From: XYA12-FULL-58-9 sp001798605 | GTDB lineage: Bacteria; Myxococcota; XYA12-FULL-58-9 | Assembly: GCA_036736205.1 (NCBI GenBank) | Contig: DAINMX010000219.1 | Location: 1-11,197 of the forward strand | Direction: 5' to 3' | Length of the DNA: 11,197 nucleotides | Part shown: piece by piece, positions 1 through 6,600 of the stretch | How the letters are laid out: every line of letters begins with the position of its first letter | Position numbering within the stretch: position 1 is the stretch's first letter | Translations under genes and position numbers: made by a program | Notes under the pieces: generated by a model | Told to the model about the DNA's origin: nothing | The model's database searches: none | What the model saw: only the letters and a program-made list of their open reading frames with translations

Positions 1-84
1 CCTAGGCACGCTCGATTTGGGGAGAGACGGTCCCTTCGTGACGGATTAGGGTGCCCGCCGCCGCAGAGTTCCTTAGGCCGCAAC

Positions 85-891
85 TCACTTGATGTGGTCG
101 AGGGCCTCCATCGGAATGACATGCCCGTGGGACCTTTTGGCGTTTAGGTATCGGGCGTTGTAGCGACTCACACCCACGACCAAGGGGACCTGCTCGACCA
201 CCTCGATGCCCAGGGTTTCGAGAGCCTCTCGCTTGAGGGGATTGTTGCCATACAGACGAATCTTGGTTGCTCCATGACGGAAGTATCGCAGGATGCGGCC
301 GGCATCAGCGAAATCGCGGGAATCTCGGGGAAGACCGAGACGTTCGTTGGCCTCATAGGTATCGTTGCCAGCGTCCTGAAGCAGATAGGTAATCGCTTTG
401 GCCCACAGACCAATGCCTCGTCCTTCGTGACCTGCCATGTACACCAGCGCGCCGACACCTTCCTCGTGAATGCGCGCGAGTGCGGCGTCGAGTTGCGGTC
501 CACAGTCGCAGCGCAGCGAGCCAAACACGTCGCCCGTCAAACAATTGGAGTGGACGCGCACCAAGGGGCGGTCTGCGTTCTCAAAATCGCCGTAGACCAG
601 TATCGAATTGACAGCCATGTGGTCGCTGAGCAACGAAAACATGCGACTTGGTCCGTGCTCACGGACTTCGTCGACCACATCTTCAATGCGCTCGAGATCC
701 GTATGTCGCACCCAGGCGTACCAACGAAAAATCGGCTGCTCGTTTATTGCCACCGGCAAGGGCACCGGACCGACAATATTGAGAAAAGGTGTCTCGCCGT
801 CGGTGCACCGCTTGCCGTTCTCATCAATGAAAATCAGCTTGCCCTGCTCGAGCAATGTTTCCTTCACCTTGGGATCGACGTAGGCAAACAT
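85..891 (-). CDS. ribA: GTP cyclohydrolase II (standalone, N-terminally extended)
   Basis: Cytoplasmic Zn enzyme opening the GTP imidazole ring, releasing formate and pyrophosphate: the first step of riboflavin synthesis. The 268-residue protein shows RVHSNCLTGDVFGSLRCDCG, giving Zn ligands C117, C128 and C130, then GHEGRGIGL (154-162). Y169, D190 and R192 match E. coli RibA Tyr105, Asp126 and Arg128. A C-terminal part (LYGNNPLK, then VPLVVG) completes the domain. E. coli RibA is about 196 residues; here roughly 70 extra residues precede or interrupt the N-terminal part, and they do not look like a DHBP synthase (RibB) domain. The start at 891 is chosen because GGGAG lies a few bases upstream; the open frame runs on to 1029 but that part has no visible homology or ribosome site. 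The loop usually read as YLRGHEGRG is YMAGHEGRG, so the usual Arg is Ala. It lies 112 bp behind rpoH on the same strand and may be co-transcribed. Confidence 0.93.
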   Translation of the reverse strand: MFAYVDPKVKETLLEQGKLIFIDENGKRCTDGETPFLNIVGPVPLPVAINEQPIFRWYAWVRHTDLERIEDVVDEVREHGPSRMFSLLSDHMAVNSILVYGDFENADRPLVRVHSNCLTGDVFGSLRCDCGPQLDAALARIHEEGVGALVYMAGHEGRGIGLWAKAITYLLQDAGNDTYEANERLGLPRDSRDFADAGRILRYFRHGATKIRLYGNNPLKREALETLGIEVVEQVPLVVGVSRYNARYLNAKRSHGHVIPMEALDHIK

Positions 892-1003
892 TCTGCTCCC
901 TATGTGTTGGGCGGATCCGGCTGCTGCATGACACAGGGGTGCTTCGGTGGCAAGACGCTGAGGTGTGTGTGTGGTTGGAGTGCTGGAACAGAACTGTTGC
1001 GAA

Positions 1004-1873
1004 TTAGGCGGCCATTGGCTCGAGACCACTGCCAGTCAGACGGGTGCGAATCTTGCGAATCACGTTGCCCTCGATCTGCCGCGCCCGCTCCCGGGAAATG
1101 CCAAAATTCTTGCCAATCTCCTGCAGAGTCTTGGGTTCGTCCGTCATCAAGCGGAACTCGACGATGTATTGCTCCTTCTCATTGAGCTCCCCCATCGCCT
1201 CGTGGACCTTACCCCGGACCATCTCTCGCTCTTGCTCCTCGGCGAACTCTGCCTCCTGGTTGAAGGAGTCTTTGTCAGCGAGAAGATCGAGATGGGTCTG
1301 ACGTGCTCCGGGCTCGAGCTGAGCATCGAGGGAAAAATCTCGCGACGCCAGACGCATCTCCATTCCGGAGACCTCTCCCTCAGCTACCTTCAGACGTTTT
1401 GCGAGACTCTTGGTGGACGCGACCTCCCCCTGTCCAGCATCACGATCGGCTCGATCACGCTCCGAACGCAGCTTGAAGAAAAGCTTGCGTTGAGCCTGGG
1501 TGGTGCCGAGCTTCACCAAAGACCAGGAGCGAATGACAAAGTTCTGGATGTAGGCACGAATCCACCACACAGCGTAAGAAATCAGGCGATAACCTTTGCT
1601 CGCATCGAACTTCTTCACCGCCATCATCAGGCCGATATTGCCTTCCTGGATCAAGTCCAGGAGCTTGAGACCATAGCCGCGATACTCGTGAGCGATCTTC
1701 ACCACAAAACGAAGGTTCGACACCACCAGCTTGTGGGCAGCTTGGAGATCCCCCTCCTTGAAGTATTTCTCAGCGAGCTCAACTTCTTGTTCGCGTGTGA
1801 GCAACTTGTAGCGGTTGATCTCTGAAACGTATTGGTCAATGGATTGGTTCAAAGCTGTGTGTGGAGTCGCCAT
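1004..1873 (-). CDS. rpoH: RpoH-like (sigma-32 family) RNA polymerase sigma factor
   Basis: Directs RNA polymerase to heat-shock-type promoters. The protein has 289 residues, normal for RpoH. Region 2 is clear: LVVSNLRFVVKIAHEY (49-64), LDLIQEGNIGLMMAVKKFD (72-90) and ISYAVWWIRAYIQNFVIRSW (98-117). The RpoH box QRKLFFKLR (128-136) is the hallmark separating RpoH from housekeeping sigma factors. Region 4.2 carries the helix-turn-helix TLQEIGKNFGISRERARQIEG (249-269). The start at 1873 is preferred because GGGAG stands 8 bases before it; an in-frame ATG at 1897 (8 residues more) has no ribosome site and sits inside a palindrome. Myxobacteria carry several RpoH-like paralogues with developmental roles, so this may be one of those rather than the sole heat-shock sigma factor. 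ribA lies 112 bp downstream on the same strand. Confidence 0.92.
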   Translation of the reverse strand: MATPHTALNQSIDQYVSEINRYKLLTREQEVELAEKYFKEGDLQAAHKLVVSNLRFVVKIAHEYRGYGLKLLDLIQEGNIGLMMAVKKFDASKGYRLISYAVWWIRAYIQNFVIRSWSLVKLGTTQAQRKLFFKLRSERDRADRDAGQGEVASTKSLAKRLKVAEGEVSGMEMRLASRDFSLDAQLEPGARQTHLDLLADKDSFNQEAEFAEEQEREMVRGKVHEAMGELNEKEQYIVEFRLMTDEPKTLQEIGKNFGISRERARQIEGNVIRKIRTRLTGSGLEPMAA

Positions 1874-1890
1874 AATAGTATCTCCCGTTG

Positions 1891-1907
1891 CGAGCATTGA
1901 ATGCTCG
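1891..1907. promoter_or_regulatory. perfect 17-bp palindrome in the rpoH leader
   Basis: The arms CGAGCATT and AATGCTCG flank one central base and match perfectly. On the minus strand the element ends about 4 bases before the GGGAG ribosome site of rpoH. In RNA it could fold into a 6-7 bp stem with a 3-5 base loop next to that site; in DNA it could be an operator. Either role is inference. It does not pair with the ribosome site itself, so it is not an obvious classical RNA thermometer. Confidence 0.5.
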
Positions 1908-1960
1908 GTTGGTCCAACGTCAATGGGGCCTCGCTTGCGGCCTCATCTCAATGTAAAGGA

Positions 1961-1978
1961 GAAATCCTTAAGGATTTC
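1961..1978. promoter_or_regulatory. perfect 18-bp palindrome upstream of rpoH
   Basis: GAAATCCTTAAGGATTTC reads the same on both strands without a spacer, as expected for a dimeric repressor or activator site. It lies 88 bp upstream of the chosen rpoH start. With no loop and no following T run it is unlikely to be a terminator. The bound protein, if any, is unknown. Confidence 0.45.
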
Positions 1979-2205
1979 GACCAGGTGGGCTCAGTTCATC
2001 GTGCCCCTTACAGACTTGAGATGCCGGTGTGGAAAAAAGGATTCGCAAAAAATCGCCAAAATCGTTCACGCAAGGGCAAAAAGAATAAAACAAGAAAAAG
2101 TCAGTCGCTTTCCTCAGCCTTGCCGAACCCAACTTCTGCACGCTGATAACCCAGAGCCCCGCCCACCTCCGCGCCGGAGAAATCATCAATCAATTACGTC
2201 ATGTA

Positions 2206-2233
2206 TTGACTGGTCTGACCGGTCTATTATAAT
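2206..2233 (+). promoter_or_regulatory. sigma-70-type promoter with repeat operator for the toxin-antitoxin pair
   Basis: TTGACT (2206-2211) and TATAAT (2228-2233) are separated by 16 bp; five of six and six of six bases match the E. coli consensus. The spacer region holds a tandem 9-bp repeat with one mismatch, GACTGGTCT then GACCGGTCT (2208-2225), which also contains short dyads such as GACCGGTC. Type II antitoxins usually bind repeats across their own promoter, so this is a likely autoregulatory operator. The antitoxin start lies 23 bp beyond the minus-10 box. Confidence 0.8.
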
Positions 2234-2255
2234 TGCAGGAGTTGGAGGTAATGCC

Positions 2256-2528
2256 ATGCCGCAGGAATACTCGAGCTATGAAGCCAAATCGAAGTTCGCA
2301 GAAATCATCCGCAAGGTACGCGCCGGACAAAGGGTCGTCATCTCCTATCGGGGAGTCCGCGTTGCGGAGCTCAGACCCTACCAGGAAGAAGAGCCGAGCC
2401 TGGAAGCCAGACTCAAGAATCTCGAGGCCGAAGGCCTGATCGAAGCGCGGAAGAACGTCGGCCCCCCGTTTGGCCCGGTGACTAAGAATCCCGGTGCCCT
2501 AGACCGGTTCTGGGAGTCGCGCGAATGA
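2256..2528 (+). CDS. Phd/YefM-type antitoxin
   Basis: A 90-residue DNA-binding antitoxin that should neutralise the PIN toxin encoded next and repress their common promoter. Residues 1-42 show the Phd/YefM fold pattern: YSSYEAKSKFAEIIRKV, then G-Q-R-VVISYRGVRVAELRPY. The polar C-terminal half (43-90, including FWESRE at the end) is likely the flexible part that wraps the toxin. The start at 2256 is fixed by GGAGGT 6 bases upstream; the ATG at 2251 is out of frame. The stop overlaps the toxin start (ATGA, 2525-2528), indicating translational coupling. In plain terms it is a VapB-equivalent of the Phd class; the precise family name is not certain. Confidence 0.88.
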   Translation: MPQEYSSYEAKSKFAEIIRKVRAGQRVVISYRGVRVAELRPYQEEEPSLEARLKNLEAEGLIEARKNVGPPFGPVTKNPGALDRFWESRE

Positions 2529-2911
2529 AGATCGCCTATTTGGATACGTCCTGCCTGGTTGCGATCCTGTTTGACGAGCCCGGAGCCCAACAGACCGCCC
2601 AACTGCTCGCATCCTTTGACCAGTTGATTGCCTCCAACCTGCTGGAAGCAGAAATGCGCGCTGTTTTTTCCCGCGAGCAAGTCGAGGAGAAGCCAACGGA
2701 GGTCTACGCAAGCATTTCATGGATTTACCCTAACCGCGCCCTCTCCCAAGAATACCAGCAGATCCTCGATGTCGGCTATCTGAGGGGTGCCGATCTCTGG
2801 CATCTTGCTTGCGCCTTGTTTGTCTCGCCCACGGCCCAGAACCTGCATTTCATCACTCTGGACAATCGTCAACAGGAAGTCGCGAGGGAACTTGGATTCA
2901 AAACGGGGTAG
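2525..2911 (+). CDS. PIN-domain ribonuclease toxin (VapC family)
   Basis: A 128-residue single PIN domain. VapC toxins cut RNA (often tRNA or rRNA) with Mg2+ or Mn2+ held by conserved acids. Here these are D7 in AYLDTS, E41 or E43 in NLLEAEMRAV, D90 in RGADLWHLA and D113 in FITLDNRQQ, so the active site appears intact. Length is typical for VapC. It starts inside the antitoxin stop codon and has no separate promoter. The nuoA gene begins 70 bp after its stop, so readthrough from the strong toxin-antitoxin promoter into complex I genes is possible. The RNA target cannot be read from the sequence. Confidence 0.9.
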   Translation: MKIAYLDTSCLVAILFDEPGAQQTAQLLASFDQLIASNLLEAEMRAVFSREQVEEKPTEVYASISWIYPNRALSQEYQQILDVGYLRGADLWHLACALFVSPTAQNLHFITLDNRQQEVARELGFKTG

Positions 2912-2981
2912 CGATTTACTCGACGGCCTCGACCGTTCTAACGCTCTTGATTCTTACCCCGTCCCGGGATAGGCGAGTGCC

Positions 2982-3404
2982 ATGCTGCAATCTCATCTGC
3001 CCCTATTTCTAGTTCTAGTGGTGGCTCTGGGCCTCGGCGTGTTCATCTTGGTCGTCAGCTCACTGGTTGGTCCCAAGCGGCCGAGTGCCGTCAAGGCGGA
3101 CGCCTTTGAATGCGGCAATCCACCCAGTGGTTACGCCCGCGAACGTTTTGGCGTCAAATTCTATCTCGTGGCCATTCTCTTCCTCGTGTTCGATATCGAG
3201 GCAGTATTCATTTATCCCTGGGCGATTGTCTTTTCGGACTCAACCAGGGGAGCTGGCACCCTCTCACCACTGTTGGTGGTTGTAGAGATGGTGGTCTTTG
3301 TCGGAATCCTCATGATTGGCCTAGCGTATGCTTGGCGCAAGGGTGCCCTCGAGTGGGGCCCGGAGCACGGCAAAGGTCTCGAGACAACAACAGCGGGGCA
3401 TTAG
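2982..3404 (+). CDS. nuoA: NADH-quinone oxidoreductase subunit A
   Basis: Small membrane subunit of respiratory complex I, near the quinone-site end of the membrane arm. The 140-residue protein has three membrane segments (about 7-29, 60-83 and 95-118). The hallmark loop and second helix are FECGNPPSGYARERFGVKFY and LVAILFLVFDIEAVFIYPW, with E43, C44, D71 and E73 in the expected places. The start at 2982 is preceded by AGGCGAG. The 70 bp upstream contain only weak promoter-like elements, so transcription may start there or come through from the toxin gene. nuoB follows after 9 bp. Confidence 0.95.
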   Translation: MLQSHLPLFLVLVVALGLGVFILVVSSLVGPKRPSAVKADAFECGNPPSGYARERFGVKFYLVAILFLVFDIEAVFIYPWAIVFSDSTRGAGTLSPLLVVVEMVVFVGILMIGLAYAWRKGALEWGPEHGKGLETTTAGH

Positions 3405-3413
3405 TTCAGAATC

Positions 3414-3938
3414 ATGAGTGAAGACAAACTTCTAGAATCAGATGTCATCATGACCCGCCGGTCTGATGCAGAGACCTGGCTGCGGGAACGAATTGAAAAG
3501 CTCGCGCAACCGGTGATCAACTGGGGCCGCAAGTACTCCTTGTTTGGCTATCCATTTGTCACGGCGTGCTGCGGCATGGAATACATGTCGGTGAACTCGC
3601 CGCGGTACGATCTTGCGCGCTTTGGCGCGGAGTTCCCACGGTTCTCACCACGCCAGGCTGACCTCCTGTGGATCGTCGGCACCATCTCACAGAAGCAGGC
3701 CCCCATCTTACGGCGCGTTTGGGAACAGATGGCCGATCCCAAGTGGGTGCTGGCCTTCGGCGTGTGTGCCTCCACCGGCGGCTTCTACGACAACTATTGC
3801 ACAGTCCAAGGTGCTGATCAGGTCATCCCGGTCGATGTCTACATCCCTGGGTGTCCGCCTCGGCCCGAGCAAGTGCTCGACGGCCTGTGCATGCTTCAAG
3901 ACAAGATCCAGGCCGAAAAAGGCCGGGTGATGCTCTGA
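3414..3938 (+). CDS. nuoB: NADH-quinone oxidoreductase subunit B
   Basis: Carries the terminal 4Fe-4S cluster N2 that passes electrons to quinone. The 174-residue protein has the four expected cysteines: the adjacent pair C52-C53 (FVTACCGMEYM), C118 (FGVCASTGG) and C147 (YIPGCPPRPEQ). The segment usually read as GTVT.KMAP is GTISQKQAP here, so the Met near the quinone site is Gln (Q95). This may be a lineage variant rather than a defect, since everything else is conserved. The start at 3414 has only a weak ribosome site; an in-frame ATG at 3450 is an alternative but no better. It lies 9 bp after nuoA and 13 bp before nuoC, so the three genes form one operon. Confidence 0.95.
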   Translation: MSEDKLLESDVIMTRRSDAETWLRERIEKLAQPVINWGRKYSLFGYPFVTACCGMEYMSVNSPRYDLARFGAEFPRFSPRQADLLWIVGTISQKQAPILRRVWEQMADPKWVLAFGVCASTGGFYDNYCTVQGADQVIPVDVYIPGCPPRPEQVLDGLCMLQDKIQAEKGRVML

Positions 3939-3951
3939 CGGGATCGAGACC

Positions 3952-4488
3952 ATGGCGCAAATCGTTCTAGACAGACTGCGACGCAAATTTGGCGACGCCA
4001 TCCTTGAAACCCACAGCGAGCATGGTGATGACACCGCAGTGGTGACGCGCGACAAGCTGGTGGAAATCGCGCTGTTTCTGCGTGATGACCCCGAGTTGCA
4101 ACTCAACTCACCAGTTGATTGCACGGCCGTCGATTGGCAAGGCCGTCGCGACGTCCGTTTCGATGTCGTCTATCACCTGACATCAATAGCAAAACACCAC
4201 CGAGTGCGCATCAAGGTCAGAGTGTCCGAGAACGACCCCACCTGCCCGTCCCTGACGCCCATTTGGCGCGGCATGAACTGGCACGAGCGAGAGACCTGGG
4301 ACCTCTACGGCATCCGCTTCACCGGGCACCCGAACCTCAAGCGGGTCCTCATGTACGAAGAGTTTGTGGGTCACCCACTGCGCAAGGACTATCCCATCGA
4401 CAAACGGCAGCCACTGATCCAAATGCGCAACGTTAAGATGGTCCCCACCCAGAAGAACCCGCCCCCGGACCGCATCAACCAACCCTGA
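3952..4488 (+). CDS. nuoC: NADH-quinone oxidoreductase subunit C
   Basis: Peripheral-arm (30 kDa-type) subunit of complex I. The 178-residue protein is the standalone form, not the NuoCD fusion of enterobacteria. The family signature ERETWDLYGIRFTGHPNLKR (112-131) and the downstream GHPLRKDYP (140-148) are complete. A GGGATCGAG stretch precedes the start. nuoD, the usual next gene, is absent: the end of nuoC faces the end of an unrelated minus-strand gene across 6 bp. No intrinsic terminator can fit in that gap, so the two transcripts must overlap or end inside the opposing gene. Confidence 0.95.
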   Translation: MAQIVLDRLRRKFGDAILETHSEHGDDTAVVTRDKLVEIALFLRDDPELQLNSPVDCTAVDWQGRRDVRFDVVYHLTSIAKHHRVRIKVRVSENDPTCPSLTPIWRGMNWHERETWDLYGIRFTGHPNLKRVLMYEEFVGHPLRKDYPIDKRQPLIQMRNVKMVPTQKNPPPDRINQP

Positions 4489-4494
4489 TCCGAA

Positions 4495-6576
4495 TCACAC
4501 ACCCACGTCATCGAGCAGTGCTGTCAACGCGGCGTCGTCTTTGACTGCTTCCTGAACGCGCATGAGCAGGTCGGCGACGGCCTTGCGATCAAGCTTGGGG
4601 GTTGCTCCCGGCACCAGGGTGTCACCGCTCTTCTGCACTTCAGCGAGCGTCGCCAGGGCCAGTACCAAGGGCACGGCACAGAAGAGTCGCACCTGCTCGC
4701 CCACGCCGCCGCTCGGCCACGCAAGCGTGTAGGTCTTGGCGCGCTCGAGGTGGGAGCAGGCGCGCTCACACACCCTGGCGATGATCTCGAGACCCTTGTC
4801 GCGGTGCGCAGGCTCGAGGATTTGCTCGAGACGAATACCCTGGCCTGCGGCCAGAATCTCGGGAAGGTAACAGACACCCCGCTCGAGATCCTCTGCGACA
4901 TCCTTGACGATGTTGACCATCTGCAGGCCGAGGCCAAAACTCACCGCGCAGTCGGCTGCGACCTGACGCTTAGCCACGTCGAGGTTGGGCACGGCGAGGA
5001 CAAACAAGTCCGTCAACAGCTTGCCGACCGTACCCGCGACAAAGTAGCAATAGCATTCGAGATCCTCGAGGTCGCTGATACGCAATCGCCCGGCGATGTC
5101 GGCCCGTTTGCAGTAGGTGCGCATACCCCCCTGCATCTCGAGAATACGGCGACGAACCACCCGACGTTGGGCTGCGGGCAAGGCACGAAAGACGCGCAGA
5201 ACCGTGCCGGACCCCAGCGCAAGCTCGGCCTCTGCGTCCTCACCGAGGTCGTGCCGACGCGCCGCCGACTCCAAGCCCGCCCATGAGCGAGCATCGTCGG
5301 TGAGGACTTCGCCGAAGAGATCGAAGAGGTTTTCTCGGTCTGCAGGTTGAAGCTTGGCGTCGTCTTCGATCGTGTCGACGAGACGGCACAACAGATAGGC
5401 CGTTCGCACCGTGTCCCGAAGCTCAACGGGCAACTGCTCAATGGACAAGGCGAAGGTGCGGGACACCTTCGGAAGCATCGCTTCACAAAACGCTGCGTCG
5501 GTAGCTACCGGTGCTTGAGTATTCACCCGCGCGGCAATCTCGTGGGTCTCGCCGTTTCCGCGCTGTTCCACAATGCTCTTGATGGGTGCCCACAAAACGT
5601 CGCACAACTCATCCACCAAATGCACCAAAGTCTCACGACTGGCCAACCCGGGAGCATTCTTGGCAAGCTCGCGGCGTCGTAACATCTCATCTATCGCAAA
5701 ATCCAATGCACCGACTCGTTCAAACAATTCGACGACAACGTCTATGTCAGCGGCGCTCGTCCTCTCCCGCGGAGCATCCAGTATCGCCCTTAACCGTTCT
5801 CTGTCGACCGCCTCCGCCTTCTCCAAGGCGTAGACGACGAGAACGCTGCGCTTGCCCTCCGCGATGTCGCTGCCCCGTTGCTCCCGCCCCTTGCTGCCAT
5901 AGAGATCGAGGATGTCATCCTGGATCTGAAAGAGAACACCCAGGTGCCCCGCGGCCTCACTCAAACCATTGACGATGGCGGTGTCGGCACCACAGAGCTC
6001 TGCGGCACCTGACATCGGCAGTGCAAACAGTCCCGAGGTCTTGCCTTCGACCATGCGGAAGTAGTCATCGAGTCCGACCTGCGGTTTCCCCTTGAGCGCA
6101 AACTCACTCTCTTGGCCATCGATCACACGCAGAGTCTCCACCAGCAGCCGGTGCACCACACGGTCTCGACGCTCCGGCGGGAACGCCGGATCCTGGGCGA
6201 GCAACACCGCGTAGTAAAACATCGCGTCGCCGAGGTTGATCGCCTGCGGCACGCCAAAGCGTTTCCACACAGTTTCGCAACTACGCCGGGTGGTGTCACC
6301 GTCTTGGAGGTCGTCATGGACCAGGGTCGCGTTGTGCAACATTTCACAGGCAGCGCCAAATGGACGAACGGTAGCCGGGTCTTCACCAAGAGCCTCCGCG
6401 ACCAACAAGGGCAGGATCGCTCGAAGACGCTTGCCCCCAGTATCGAAGTGGTAGCCACACATGGTGCGTAGCGATTGCGCGGCAGGACTCGCGTCATCAA
6501 TGGTGTTGCTAATCATGTCGGCCATCGCTGGCCAATGGTCACGTCGCAACGGCTCGAACCTTTGTCGCAGGGCCAT
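4495..6576 (-). CDS. fused isoprenyl diphosphate synthase and squalene/phytoene-synthase-like enzyme
   Basis: A 693-residue two-domain protein. Residues about 1-340 are a trans-isoprenyl diphosphate synthase: GGKRLR (47-52), first aspartate-rich motif LVHDDLQD (D88, D89, D92), GKTSGLF (178-184) and second motif QIQDDILD (D220, D221, D224). Residues about 360-693 are a head-to-head synthase: SRTFALSIEQLP (372-383), LCRLVDTIEDD (396-406), the YCYFVAGTVGKLLTDLF segment (509-525) and VNIVKDVAEDLERG (554-567). The DTIEDD form and the YVAG.VG-like segment resemble squalene synthase more than CrtB or HpnC/D. Both sets of metal-binding acids are present, so both sites look active. The expected chain is allylic diphosphate to FPP or GGPP, then to squalene, presqualene diphosphate or phytoene. 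The first motif lacks the two-residue insertion of IspA-type FPP synthases, so chain length is open. The start at 6576 is chosen for GAGGA 7 bases upstream; ATG at 6597 or GTG at 6600 would add 7-8 residues. It follows the regulator gene closely. Confidence 0.9.
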   Translation of the reverse strand: MALRQRFEPLRRDHWPAMADMISNTIDDASPAAQSLRTMCGYHFDTGGKRLRAILPLLVAEALGEDPATVRPFGAACEMLHNATLVHDDLQDGDTTRRSCETVWKRFGVPQAINLGDAMFYYAVLLAQDPAFPPERRDRVVHRLLVETLRVIDGQESEFALKGKPQVGLDDYFRMVEGKTSGLFALPMSGAAELCGADTAIVNGLSEAAGHLGVLFQIQDDILDLYGSKGREQRGSDIAEGKRSVLVVYALEKAEAVDRERLRAILDAPRERTSAADIDVVVELFERVGALDFAIDEMLRRRELAKNAPGLASRETLVHLVDELCDVLWAPIKSIVEQRGNGETHEIAARVNTQAPVATDAAFCEAMLPKVSRTFALSIEQLPVELRDTVRTAYLLCRLVDTIEDDAKLQPADRENLFDLFGEVLTDDARSWAGLESAARRHDLGEDAEAELALGSGTVLRVFRALPAAQRRVVRRRILEMQGGMRTYCKRADIAGRLRISDLEDLECYCYFVAGTVGKLLTDLFVLAVPNLDVAKRQVAADCAVSFGLGLQMVNIVKDVAEDLERGVCYLPEILAAGQGIRLEQILEPAHRDKGLEIIARVCERACSHLERAKTYTLAWPSGGVGEQVRLFCAVPLVLALATLAEVQKSGDTLVPGATPKLDRKAVADLLMRVQEAVKDDAALTALLDDVGV

Positions 6577-6600
6577 CTTGGATTCCTCTGTCTTCATCAC

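Larger units (their letters stand above)
1874..2255. other. divergent intergenic control region between rpoH and the toxin-antitoxin pair
   Basis: This 382 bp stretch separates divergent genes. I see no convincing gene in it: the open frames that cross it are not preceded by good ribosome sites and continue antisense to rpoH. It contains two perfect palindromes (1891-1907 and 1961-1978) on the rpoH side, an A-rich stretch from about 2033 to 2100 on the plus strand, and a strong plus-strand promoter near the right end. I could not find a clear sigma-70 promoter reading toward rpoH. A CCCCATT element (minus strand, 1924-1930) recalls the sigma-32 minus-10 box but has only a poor partner upstream. 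Confidence 0.7.

Noticed and set aside
274..1185. Long plus-strand open frames opposite ribA and rpoH (for example 274-1185 and 965-1825)
   Set aside because: They are antisense shadows of well-supported genes and their translations show no recognisable domain.
1815..2255. N-terminal extension of the antitoxin reading frame back to 1815
   Set aside because: It runs antisense to rpoH, has no ribosome site, and crosses the strong promoter at 2206-2233; the start at 2256 has an excellent ribosome site and begins the Phd-like fold.
4743..5140. Frequent CTCGAG hexamers in the terpene fusion gene
   Set aside because: They mostly arise from Leu-Glu or Leu-Glu-like codon pairs in a GC-rich coding region rather than a site array.
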